From Arenibacter sp. 6A1 (lineage in GTDB: Bacteria; Bacteroidota; Bacteroidia; Flavobacteriales; Flavobacteriaceae), in NCBI RefSeq assembly GCF_012272855.1, contig NZ_JAAXCQ010000001.1, positions 309,904 through 373,903 of the forward strand: 64,000 nt of DNA, read 5' to 3'. Positions 48,843-57,729 of the stretch are shown piece by piece. The notes beneath the pieces are model-generated. The model was given only the letters and a program-made list of their open reading frames with translations, was not told where the DNA came from and did not search any database. Within the stretch, counting starts at the first letter, position 1, and each line of letters begins with the position of its first letter. The position numbers were made by a program, and so were the translations under genes.

Positions 48843-51221
48843 ATGAACGATACTCCCCATAACCTACAACAGTTTGAAGAGGAAGAGTCTTTAAACCTAA
48901 AAGAAATTCTATTAAAATATTTGGCCTATTGGCCCTGGTTTTTGGCCGCTACCCTACTCAGCTTATGGTTGGGGGTGGTGTATTTAAAATATGCCCCAGT
49001 GACCTATAATTCCGTTGCTAAAATAAAGATCATAGACGAGTCCAAGGAAATGAACATTGCTGCAGATGCCCTTTCCTTGTTGGGAGGAAAATCGCAGGTA
49101 AATTTAAACAATGAGGTAGAGGTCATAAAATCGTACCGTTTGTTGAATCAGGTCATGTCCGAATTGCAATTAGATGTGGCTTATTATGAAAAGGGAACTA
49201 TCAAAACAACCGAGATTTGGAATCCTCCCTTTACCCTAACTAAATCAATAGTTACCGCAGATATAACTGAGCCTTTAACATATATGATTACAATAGGCAC
49301 AGCCAATTTTAAAGTAACTGAAGAAGAGGGAGAAAGCTTTACGCTACCGTTCAAGCCAGGTGAATCGCCTACAGTTGGACTTCCTTTTAGCCTCCAGCTT
49401 AACGATCAGTCTGCCTTGACAGAAAACCAAAACAAAACCTATAAGGTAGTCTTGTTGCCCCAAAAAGAAGCGGTTATGAAATTGGTAAAAGACTTACAAG
49501 TACAGTCCACCAATAAAGATAGTGACATCCTTTCCCTATCATTGATAGGAGAAAGCGTTGCCAAATCGGAGGCCATTATCAATACCACCATCGAAAAATT
49601 TAATAGAGATGGTATTTTGGACCGTCAAATGGTGGCTCAACGTACCCTAGATTTTATTGACGATCGGTTTATGTTTTTGTCCCAGGAGCTAGATTCTATT
49701 GAGGGTAATAAAAAAGATTTTAAACAAAAGAACAACCTCTCCTTTATTGAAGCTGATGCAGAAGTTAACATAAAGAAGAAATCTATTTCGGAAGAGCAGG
49801 TCTTTAAACTAGAGACTCAAATAGCCTTATCTAAATTGTTAAAGGAAACCATGGGGAGTCAAACAGACTACCAACTCTTACCGGCAGATATTGGTTTGGA
49901 CAATAATAGCATCAATAGTTTGGTACAAGACTACAACCAGGTGGTTTTGGAGCGTGAAAAGTTGAAAGCCAGCGCGGGCGCCAATAACCCTACCGTCATG
50001 GTACTTACCGGGCAATTGGATAGAACCAAAGAGAATATTTCCCAGACCATTAAAGGCTACCAACAGCAATTAGGGGTTTCCTTAAAACAATTGCAACAAC
50101 AGCAAAATTTGGCAGGGAGCCAGTTTTCGAAACTGCCGGAAAAAGAACAGTTGTTACGGGCTATTGAACGTCAACAAAGTATTAAGGAAAACCTGTTCCT
50201 AATCTTATTGCAAAAACGCGAAGAGGCAGCTATTAGCCTGGCCGTAACTACCCCTTCTTTAAAAGTGGTAGATTATGCCTTAACCAGCAATATCCCGGTC
50301 GCTCCTAAAAAGTTGGTTATTTTAGCAGGATCTTTACTACTAGGGTTATTAATTCCATTTGGGGTTATCTATATCATCTTTTTATTGGATACTAAAATTC
50401 ACGACAGGGTGGCTATAGAACGAGCCAATCCAGAGATCCCCATTCTCGCAGAAATTCCATTTATAGAAGAAGATAAAAGTTTTATGGATGCTGATGATCG
50501 TTCTATCTTAGCAGAATCCTTCCGTATTCTAAGTACCAACGTCAATTATATGCTTCCTAAAAAGGAAAAAGGCGAAGGACAGGTGATCTATGTATCTTCT
50601 ACCATAAAAGGGGAAGGGAAAACCTTGGTGGCCCTAAACCTTTCCTTAGCATACTCGAGTATTAAAAAGAAGGTATTGTTAGTAGGGGGGGATTTACGGA
50701 ATCCGCAGTTGCACAATTATTTTGATATCGATAAAAATGTTCAGGGACTGGCAGATTACCTGCATAACCCAGAACTGAATTGGAAGGACAGCATTCACGA
50801 GGGCTATAACAAAATTCCTTACCATAAGGTATGTTTCTCGGGTAGCATCCCTCCTAATGCCCCACAACTATTGTCGGGTGAGGGGTTTGAGAAATTTATC
50901 AATGCCGCCAAAAAAGAATTTGATTATGTGATCGTAGATACCGCCCCTACCATTTTGGTAACCGATACCCTACTGATCTCACAATATGCAGATGCCACCC
51001 TTTTTGTGACCAGGGCCGGCTATACCGACAAACGTTTGTTGGAGTTCTCCAAAGACCTGAACAAAAACAAAAAACTTCCTAATATGGCCTACGTCCTTAA
51101 CGATGTAAGACTCGGCAAAGGCAAGGGCTATGGATATGGGTATAATTATGGGTATGGGTATGGGTATAGTGAGGAGCAACAGGTCGCTCCTTGGTATAAG
51201 CGTATTTTAAAAAGAAGTTAG
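48843..51221 (+). CDS. Wzc-like polysaccharide co-polymerase / tyrosine autokinase
   Basis: A 792-residue inner-membrane protein controlling chain length and export. It has an N-terminal Wzz-type domain between two membrane helices (about residues 30-50 and 495-520) with periplasmic coiled-coil segments. The cytoplasmic kinase shows Walker A STIKGEGKTLVALNL, A' VLLVGGDLRNP and Walker B YVIVDTAPTILVTDT. The C-terminal tail has seven Tyr alternating with Gly or Asn (GKGYGYGYNYGYGYGYS), the autophosphorylation cluster. In DNA this tail is built from repeats of 'gggtat', which could vary in number. It ends the locus, 35 nt before an intrinsic terminator. Confidence 0.95.
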   Translation: MNDTPHNLQQFEEEESLNLKEILLKYLAYWPWFLAATLLSLWLGVVYLKYAPVTYNSVAKIKIIDESKEMNIAADALSLLGGKSQVNLNNEVEVIKSYRLLNQVMSELQLDVAYYEKGTIKTTEIWNPPFTLTKSIVTADITEPLTYMITIGTANFKVTEEEGESFTLPFKPGESPTVGLPFSLQLNDQSALTENQNKTYKVVLLPQKEAVMKLVKDLQVQSTNKDSDILSLSLIGESVAKSEAIINTTIEKFNRDGILDRQMVAQRTLDFIDDRFMFLSQELDSIEGNKKDFKQKNNLSFIEADAEVNIKKKSISEEQVFKLETQIALSKLLKETMGSQTDYQLLPADIGLDNNSINSLVQDYNQVVLEREKLKASAGANNPTVMVLTGQLDRTKENISQTIKGYQQQLGVSLKQLQQQQNLAGSQFSKLPEKEQLLRAIERQQSIKENLFLILLQKREEAAISLAVTTPSLKVVDYALTSNIPVAPKKLVILAGSLLLGLLIPFGVIYIIFLLDTKIHDRVAIERANPEIPILAEIPFIEEDKSFMDADDRSILAESFRILSTNVNYMLPKKEKGEGQVIYVSSTIKGEGKTLVALNLSLAYSSIKKKVLLVGGDLRNPQLHNYFDIDKNVQGLADYLHNPELNWKDSIHEGYNKIPYHKVCFSGSIPPNAPQLLSGEGFEKFINAAKKEFDYVIVDTAPTILVTDTLLISQYADATLFVTRAGYTDKRLLEFSKDLNKNKKLPNMAYVLNDVRLGKGKGYGYGYNYGYGYGYSEEQQVAPWYKRILKRS
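51129..51167 (+). repeat. Hexanucleotide repeat encoding Wzc tyrosine tail
   Basis: Units of 'gggtat' or 'ggatat' encode Gly-Tyr dipeptides, seven Tyr in all, with one 'aattat' variant. Repeat-copy change would add or remove phosphorylation sites in pairs of residues without shifting the frame. Confidence 0.7.
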
Positions 51222-51256
51222 GTTTTTTCTTCTTCTTTTTCCTCTTAACTTTTAAG

Positions 51257-51297
51257 CGCTCTATGAATGACTTTTTGTTGTTTATAGAGCGTTTTTT
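51257..51297 (+). terminator. Intrinsic terminator of the polysaccharide locus
   Basis: Arms CGCTCTAT / ATAGAGCG separated by 19 bases and followed by six T, located 35 bases after the Wzc stop codon. Confidence 0.8.
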
Positions 51298-51963
51298 GGT
51301 TTTTATCTTAGATCATTATCTCCATATACTTCTTGGTTCTCTCCTATTCATTCTCACATTTACATCTCCCCTCGCGATCCTCCCCCCACATCCTCCTCTT
51401 CCTCTTCCTTTCTACCACATTGAAACACATATAATCATATTTTAACAGTCTTTTTCTTTATTAAATTATGTTATTTTCTTATTTCATTGAGGTGTACTAA
51501 AATTATTTAACTTACCCAAGGATTTAGAAATATGAGGCGTTTTTCTTTTGAAGGACAGTTCTTGATAGCCTAAGCATTCCGCTTTCTGTTCTTTTTTGCA
51601 TCGCCCAGGACCGAGAGACAAAGGTACGGTGTACCTTTGGAATAAGGAGCCAGCTGTAGCGTTGGCCTAACTTGCGAAATGATTCATTCAAAGGAATTTT
51701 TATTGCTCAGCACCTAAATTTTAGGAACTCGCTGTTGAAATACAGTTAAAATTAAAATACCTATAGCTCAGACAGCCTAAAATTTTACGGTACTTTCCCT
51801 TCAAATTTTACGATAAATTTTCGATAGGCCGGAATCTTTTGTTTATAACCATTCTGGATGCAAGCTGCCTTTTATTGAAATTAGAGAACCTATAAAACGA
51901 CAAAAGAGTCCATCCTCTTCGATTATATCTTGACCTTTTGTTTGGGTTTTAAAATTTAATTGT

Positions 51964-52262
51964 GCGGATTCCCCCTTTCAAGGGGGCTAGGGGGATGTTG
52001 GGATGATACAATAGGCAATCTGTTTCATGAAAAGCTATAGAGTTTCATAAAAATTGAATCTGTAGTTTTTTCTGTTTACTGGTTACCGGTTACTGATTAC
52101 TCTTTTTAGCTCCGCTTGCTTAAAAACGAGTACCCTACAGTTAAATCATACGGATTCCCCCTTTCAAGGGGGAGTAAGGGGGATGTTGGAAGTATTCAAT
52201 TAGGTTATCGGTTCCTTGAAAACTATAGAGCTTCAATTACCTCTTCTCTTTAGGGTTCTGAT
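51964..52262. repeat. ~300-bp duplication, copy 1 (with 53283-53583)
   Basis: Both copies run from the GGATT/CCCCC hairpin through 'gggatgatacaataggcaatc', MKSYRVS-encoding bases, 'ctgtttactggttaccggttactg', a second hairpin and 'ccttgaaaactatagagcttc'. Few differences. Confidence 0.8.
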
Positions 52263-52534
52263 TTACTGGGTTTGTTATGGTCTGGTAGGGATTGGAGGCA
52301 CATGGGGCATTGTCTTTTTTAAGGACGGTTCTTGATAGCCTCAGCTCTATGTGTCCTGTTCTTTTTTGCATCGCCCAAAAAAGAACCCAAAAACGCTAGG
52401 CTGATTTTCATTTTCTAAAAATCTACGCACTTCCACGCCGCACCGCCCAGGCCGCTTTCACTAAGGTGAAATGCTCTTTGGACGGCTTCCATCACCCGCT
52501 TTGAAAAGCACTTGATTTTTAACGAAAATTAAAA

Positions 52535-53165
52535 TAGGCCAGGTTCTTTTGATTTTAACAATTCTGGATGCAAGCTACCTTTTATTCAAGAGAACACATT
52601 CAAAAATAATTATTACAGTCACTCCATGGAGTCCTCTTTCAGGACGATAAAGGATGTAATTCGCATATCATCATTCGTCTTTGCGCCCAATTTTCGGTCA
52701 TGCTCATTTCAAACTCCCGAATTAACCAGTTCTAATTGTCTTCACTTTTTTTTCATTGCTAATTGTTTATTGTTTATTGCTAATTGAACTAGGCCAGGTT
52801 CTTTTGATTTTAACAATTCTGGATGCAAGCTACCTTTTATTCAAGAGAACACATTCAAAAATAATTATTACAGTCACTCCATGGAGTCCTCTTTCAGGAC
52901 GATAAAGGATGTAATTTGCATATCATCATTCGTCTTTGCGCCCAATTTTCGGTCATGCTCATTTCAAATTCCCGAATTAACCAGTGCTAATTGTCTTCAC
53001 TTTTTTTTTCATTGCTAATTGTTTATTGTTTATTGCTAATTGAACTAGGCCGGGGGCTTTTGATTTTAACAATTCTGGATGCAAGCTGCCTTTTATTCAA
53101 GAGAACACATTCAAAAATAATTATTACAGTCACTCCATGGAGTCCTTTTTCAAGACGACAAAGGA
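52535..53165. repeat. Tandem repeat, 255/256-bp period, about 2.5 copies
   Basis: Units begin 'taggcc' at 52535, 52790 and 53046; the third breaks off after 'atggagtcc'. Each holds 'caattctggatgcaagct', 'cagtcactccatggagtcc' and, at its end, 'gctaattgtttattg'. The two full units are almost identical, the T-run before 'cattgctaattg' differing by one. Confidence 0.85.
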
Positions 53166-53282
53166 ACCTCATCAATATGGTTCTTTCATCCTGTTAAAGG
53201 ATTATTTGCCAATAAGGATGCTATAAAGAAGATATTTACGATTAGAAATACACTTATTCAATATACTACAAGGTTAAATCAT

Positions 53283-53583
53283 GCGGATTTCCCCTTTGAA
53301 GGGGGCTAGGGGGATGTTGGGATGATACAATAGGCAATCTGTTTCATGAAAAGCTATAGAGTTTCATAAAAATTGAATCTGTAGTTTTTTCTGTTTACTG
53401 GTTACCGGTTACTGATTACTCTTTTTAGCTCCGCTTGCTTAAAAACGAGTACCCTACAGTTAAATCATGCAAATTCCCCCTTTCAAGGGGGAGTAAGGGG
53501 GATGTGGGAAGTATACAATTAGCTAGTCGGTTCCTTGAAAACTATAGAGCTTCAATTACCTCTTCTCTTTAGGGTTTTGATTT
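53283..53583. repeat. ~300-bp duplication, copy 2
   Basis: Second copy of 51964-52262, followed at once by the block that is itself duplicated at 54700-55107. Confidence 0.8.
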
Positions 53584-53830
53584 GGGAATTGTTGACACAC
53601 GGGGGTTTCTCCTTTTTGGTGTACGTTTTTTTTTAATTAAACCTTTTAGTCATAGAATAAGTGCTAATCTTTCGAGCCTTTTCCTCATCACTACAACAGA
53701 GTGTCTTTTTTGAACGGAGGAAATTCTCATCAAATGCGCCTTGATGGTTTTTAAGAGACCTTATAACCCACCTTAAACCAACCGACATCCCCCTGGCCCC
53801 CTTCTAAGGGGGAATCCGCGTTATTCTACT
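53421..53830. repeat. ~410-bp duplication, copy 1 (with 54700-55107)
   Basis: From 'tagctccgcttgcttaaaaac' to 'gggggaatccgcg'. Includes 'attgttgacacacggggg' and 'tcaaatgcgccttgatgg'. Both copies surround the DUF559 gene. Confidence 0.8.
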
Positions 53831-54121
53831 TTTTTGAAGACACAATGGGCCTATTTGTAATATCAATTCTGCTTTTCTTTACCTTATGGATCTTCCTTAA
53901 TTATAGGGTAAGGGAACCAATTTTCTTGAGTCTCTTAACAGGTACATTGGATCATCTTTGTATTGTATAAATTTATTGCTGTATTTTTCTTAATTTAAGG
54001 TCCGTAAAGTCTCTTTAATGGACCAATTAATTCCCCCGGGCCTTGTGCCCCAAAGCTTTAGCGGCGGCGTAAAGGGGGGAGTAAGGGGGATGTAGGGATG
54101 ATGCAACTAGCAATCTTTTTC

Positions 54122-54493
54122 ATGAAAAACTATAGAATCCCCTATAACCCAAAATTAAAGGATTACGCCAGAGAGCTTCGGAAGAACAGTACCCTTTCTG
54201 AAGTGCTGCTGTGGCAAAAAATAAAGAATAGGTCCTTTGATGTTGAATTTCACCGACAAGTCCCGCTCTTAGAATATATTGTTGATTTTTACTGTCCTGA
54301 GATAAGGCTTGCTATAGAAGTTGATGGCGATAGCCATGAATATAAATATGATTACGATAAAAAACGCCAAGGTGCATTAGAAGAATACAATATTGAATTT
54401 ATCAGATTAACGGATATTGAAGTAAAAAAAGAAATGTTCAGTGTAATGTTGAAAATAGAAGGTACTATAGAGAGGCTTTTAAACAGGCCTTAA
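54122..54493 (+). CDS. DUF559 (Vsr-like endonuclease domain) protein
   Basis: About 123 residues. The protein matches DUF559: an N-terminal helix (ARELRKNSTLSEVLLWQKIKN), FDVEFHRQVPLLEYIVDFYCPEIRLAIEVDGDSHEY, which contains the D/E-x-D pattern of very-short-patch-repair-like PD-(D/E)xK nucleases, and IEFIRLTDIEV. Function is not established experimentally. The Met at 54122 is preferred; 54098 gives an extra MMQLAIFF. The bases around this start are a copy of a dispersed repeat, and other copies (25619, 33532, 52027, 53347) keep MKxYR(I/V) and then stop, so those look like truncated relatives. Confidence 0.88.
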   Translation: MKNYRIPYNPKLKDYARELRKNSTLSEVLLWQKIKNRSFDVEFHRQVPLLEYIVDFYCPEIRLAIEVDGDSHEYKYDYDKKRQGALEEYNIEFIRLTDIEVKKEMFSVMLKIEGTIERLLNRP

Positions 54494-54699
54494 TCACCCC
54501 AACATCCCCCTAGCCCCCTTTACGACTACGGCGCACACGGCCCGGGGGAATCCACGCGATTAAACCTTTTAATTCATATGTAAAACTTCATAACAGGATA
54601 ACTTGATAACAAGATAACTCCGCTACTCGTTAATTCGGGAACTTGATTACTTGATAACTCCATAACAAGATAACTCTATAACTGAATACTGACTACTTT

Positions 54700-55107
54700 T
54701 TTTAGCTCCGCTTGCTTAAAAACTAGTCCTACAGTTAAATCATGCGGATTCCCCCTTTGAAGGGGGAGTAAGGGGGATGTGGGAATTATTCAATTAGGTT
54801 GTCGGTTCCTTGAAAACTATAGAGCTTCAATTGCCTCTTCTCTTTAGGGTTTTGATTTGGGAATTGTTGACACACGGGGGTTTCTCCTTTTTGGTGTACG
54901 TTTTTTTTTTAAACCTTTTAGTCATAGAATAAGTGCTAATCTTTCTAGCCTTTTCCTCATCACTTCAACAGAGTGTCTTTTTTGAACGGAGGAAATTCTC
55001 ATCAAATGCGCCTTGATGGTTTTTAAGAGACCTTATAACCCACCTTATACCTACCAACATCCCCCTGGCCCCCTTCTAAGGGGGAATCCGCGCTATTCTA
55101 CCTTTTA
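54700..55107. repeat. ~410-bp duplication, copy 2
   Basis: Second copy of 53421-53830, with the second CCCCCTT/AAGGGGG hairpin slightly changed and the T-run one base shorter or longer. Confidence 0.8.
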
Positions 55108-55236
55108 GTTGATAAAATAAGGTGTCTTTTTATGAGTAACAGTTCATATGTAAAACTTGATAACAAGATAACCTGATAACTTAGTAACACTATAACAGAC
55201 TAAACACCAATAAAATAAAGCGAGAATTTATTTAGA

Positions 55237-55267
55237 TTACGTAATAATTTATTAAATTTATACGTAA
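55237..55267. promoter_or_regulatory. Operator-like inverted repeat of the toxin-antitoxin pair
   Basis: TTACGTA (55237-55243) and TACGTAA (55261-55267) are exact inverted repeats 17 bases apart and end 10 bases before the antitoxin start. Position and symmetry suit autorepression by the ribbon-helix-helix antitoxin. Confidence 0.6.
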
Positions 55268-55277
55268 AACTAATGTT

Positions 55278-55523
55278 ATGGACAAAAAACTCACCTTAAG
55301 CTTGGACAAAACAATTATCGAAAGCGCAAAAAATTATGCTAGATCGAATAATATCAGCTTGTCGAAACTAATAGAATCCTATTTAATGACCTTAACTACC
55401 CCCACAAGAAAGACAGGGGAAATAACACCTCTTGTAGAAAGTTTAAGTGGGGTAATATCTCTTGATAAAGATTTTGACATAAAAGATACCTATACCGATT
55501 ATTTAATTGAAAAATACAAATGA
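55278..55523 (+). CDS. DUF6364-like antitoxin (ribbon-helix-helix)
   Basis: An 81-residue protein. The N-terminus KKLTLSLDKTIIESAKNYAR followed by NNISLSKLIESYL is a ribbon-helix-helix as in DUF6364 antitoxins, and the tail (ISLDKDFDIKDTYTDYLIEKY) is acidic and probably wraps the toxin. It overlaps the PIN-domain gene by 4 nt. A palindromic TTACGTA operator-like site lies just upstream. Confidence 0.85.
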   Translation: MDKKLTLSLDKTIIESAKNYARSNNISLSKLIESYLMTLTTPTRKTGEITPLVESLSGVISLDKDFDIKDTYTDYLIEKYK

Positions 55524-55933
55524 GTAGATTACTCATTGACACCAATATTGTCATAGATCTTCTTTCTAAAAGAGAAGAATTCTATCAGGAGGCTGCCGAT
55601 TTGTTTTCTCGTGCAGATAAAAAAGAAGTAGCCTTGGCTATTTCATCCTTAACATTTGCAAACACTAACTATATTCTTACAAAATTAAAATCGGCCAAAG
55701 AAGCGAAAGAAATATTAAGAAAATTTAAAGTACTTGTAGAAGTATTAAGTCTAGATGATAAAATAACGGAATTGGCCTTGAGTGACGACAATTTTCCTGA
55801 CTTTGAAGATGGGCTTCAATACTACACTGCTATAGAAAACCAAATCGATATTATAATCACACGGAATAAAAAGGACTTTAAAAACTCAAAAATACCTGTT
55901 TTAACTGCGCAAGAGTATTTAGCTCGGAAATAA
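55520..55933 (+). CDS. PIN-domain toxin (VapC-like ribonuclease)
   Basis: A 137-residue PIN-domain protein. The first acidic residue is in LLIDTNIVIDLL; the others are the Glu/Asp in SLTFANTNYIL, LSDDNFPDFEDGLQYYTA and IIITRNKKDFKNS, giving the four-acid metal site of VapC-type RNases. It follows the antitoxin with a 4-nt overlap. The target RNA cannot be predicted. Confidence 0.9.
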   Translation: MSRLLIDTNIVIDLLSKREEFYQEAADLFSRADKKEVALAISSLTFANTNYILTKLKSAKEAKEILRKFKVLVEVLSLDDKITELALSDDNFPDFEDGLQYYTAIENQIDIIITRNKKDFKNSKIPVLTAQEYLARK

Positions 55934-57729
55934 TTCCAGTAGTTAACACACTGTCCCCCTTTACGCCTAAGACGCACAGCCCGGGGAATCCTCCTTTTTA
56001 ATCTTTATAATTAATAGTGAAGGGATTCTTTTTATTAATAGCCGTTCGTATACGTAACATCATAACAAGGTAACTCCGTTACTCGTTAATTCGGGAACTT
56101 GATTACTTGATAACTCCGTAACAAGATAACTCTATAACCGTTTACTGGTTACCGATTACTGACTACTTTTTTTAGCTCCGCTTGCTTAAAAACGTGTACC
56201 CTACAGTTAAATCATGCAAATTCCCCCTTTCAAGGGGGAGTAAGGGGGATGTGGGGATTATTCAATTAGGTTATCAGTTCCTTGAAAACTATAACGCTTC
56301 TCTAAAGGATTATGATTTGGGGATTGTTAACACATAGTTCTTTTCTTCTTTTAAGGACAGTTCTTGATAGTTTAAGCTTTCTATTCATTTTTTCCATTGA
56401 TGAAAAAACGAATCAAAAAAATCTAGGCTGACGAATCTTTATCTAAATTTATTGCTCAGCACCTAAATTTTAGGAACTCGCTTTAGAAATACAGTTAAAA
56501 ATGAAAATACTTTTAGCTCAGACAGCCTAAAATTTTACGGTACTTTCACCGCAAATTTTACGATAAATTTTCGATAGGCCGAAAACTTTTGATTTTAACA
56601 AGTTGAGATGAACTCTGCTCAGTATTGATGCTTAAAACTTCTTTCTTGAGGTAAAGCGGTTTATTCAATAATTAATATATCCATAGATTTCAATCAAGTA
56701 ATTCCCCTGACCGTGTGCGCCTTGGGCGTAAAGGGGGAGTAAGGGGGATGTTGGAATTATTCAATTAGGTTGTCGGTTCCTTGAAAACTATAGAGCTTCA
56801 ATTATCTCTTTTCAAATGGATTGTTGACACATAGATCTTTTTTTCTTTTTAAGGGCGGTTCTAGATAGCCTAAGCATTCCGCTTTCTGTACTTTTTTGCA
56901 TCGCCCAAAAAAGAACCCAAAAACGCTAGGCTGATTTTAATGTTCTAAAAATCTACGCACTTTACACGCCGCACCGCCCAGGCCGCTTTCACTAAGGTGA
57001 AATGCTCTTTGGACGGCTTCCATCACCCGCTGTGAAAAGCACTTGATTTTTAACGAAAATTAAAATAGGCCGGAATCTTTTGATTTTAACCATTTGAGAT
57101 GAGTAGTTTCAAATATTTCACAGCTTCTCTCCTACCCACACATCCCCAGCTATCTCTTCATTTCTACCATACCCAAACACATAAATATATTTTTTAACAA
57201 TACTTTTCTTTCATTTATTTATTGTATTTAATTTCAAGTAGATACAGATTTAGAACTAGGCCATTGTTTAATTCAAGAATAATTATAATAACCGCCGGGC
57301 TTTTTATTTTTTATGGAATTATGATCCTTTTTTCATTGTAAGCATCTCTTTTCATTCAAGGAGCCAATTACATCCATGGCCAACGCGCCGGCTGGCTCCT
57401 CGAGGTAAATGCAAGTCGTTGCATTTCCATCTCGGCCCTCTTGTTTCTCTTCTCTTTTCTCTTTTTCCCATTGTTAATTATAAATGACTGCCGCCATGGC
57501 CAACGCGCCACCTGGCCCCTCACGTTAAATGCAAATCATTGCATTTTTCGCTCGGTCCTCTCTTTTTTCCTTTTTTTTAATATTTTTTTACCGAAATTAG
57601 GACTGTCCAAAGTGTGTTGCATGACAACAAGGGCATTAATAACCTAGAAAACCTATAGAGTAGCCAATGCTACCACTGGCGCTTGGGGTATCTAATAGGT
57701 ACTCCGTAAAAGTGGCTTAATATTACATA
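55934..57729. repeat. Gene-free mosaic of hairpin repeats, inverted orientation
   Basis: More inverted-orientation modules: CCCCCTT/GGGGGAAT hairpins (near 55960, 56220, 56705), 'ttttaggaactcgc' and 'cagacagcctaaaatttt' (56470-56590), the GC-rich block (56965-57070), and two scaffold hairpins in reverse (about 57380-57440 and 57495-57560). Short word repeats of the ACGA/TAAC dialect are at 56050-56145. No supportable gene; the promoter of the 57730 gene should lie in the last 170 bases. Confidence 0.7.

Larger units (their letters stand above)
51298..54060. repeat. Gene-free mosaic of hairpin repeats, inverted orientation
   Basis: The modules of 17-34 kb occur here on the opposite strand. 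51540-51900 is a reversed match to parts of 17.6-17.8 and 25.75-25.9 kb (GTACC scaffold hairpin, 'aaatttaggaactcgc', 'agctcagacagcctaaaatttt', 'cgataaattttcg'). The GC-rich block is reversed at 52430-52530. The CCCCCTT/AAGGGGG hairpin recurs near 51970, 52160, 53290, 53475 and 53790. A 60-codon frame at 51263 has no support. Confidence 0.75.

Noticed and set aside
51263..51445. 60-codon forward frame after Wzc
   Set aside because: It overlaps the intrinsic terminator and is mainly a pyrimidine-rich tract.
57561..57729. Possible tRNA or small RNA before the large kinase
   Set aside because: No cloverleaf or stable hairpin could be drawn from the sequence.
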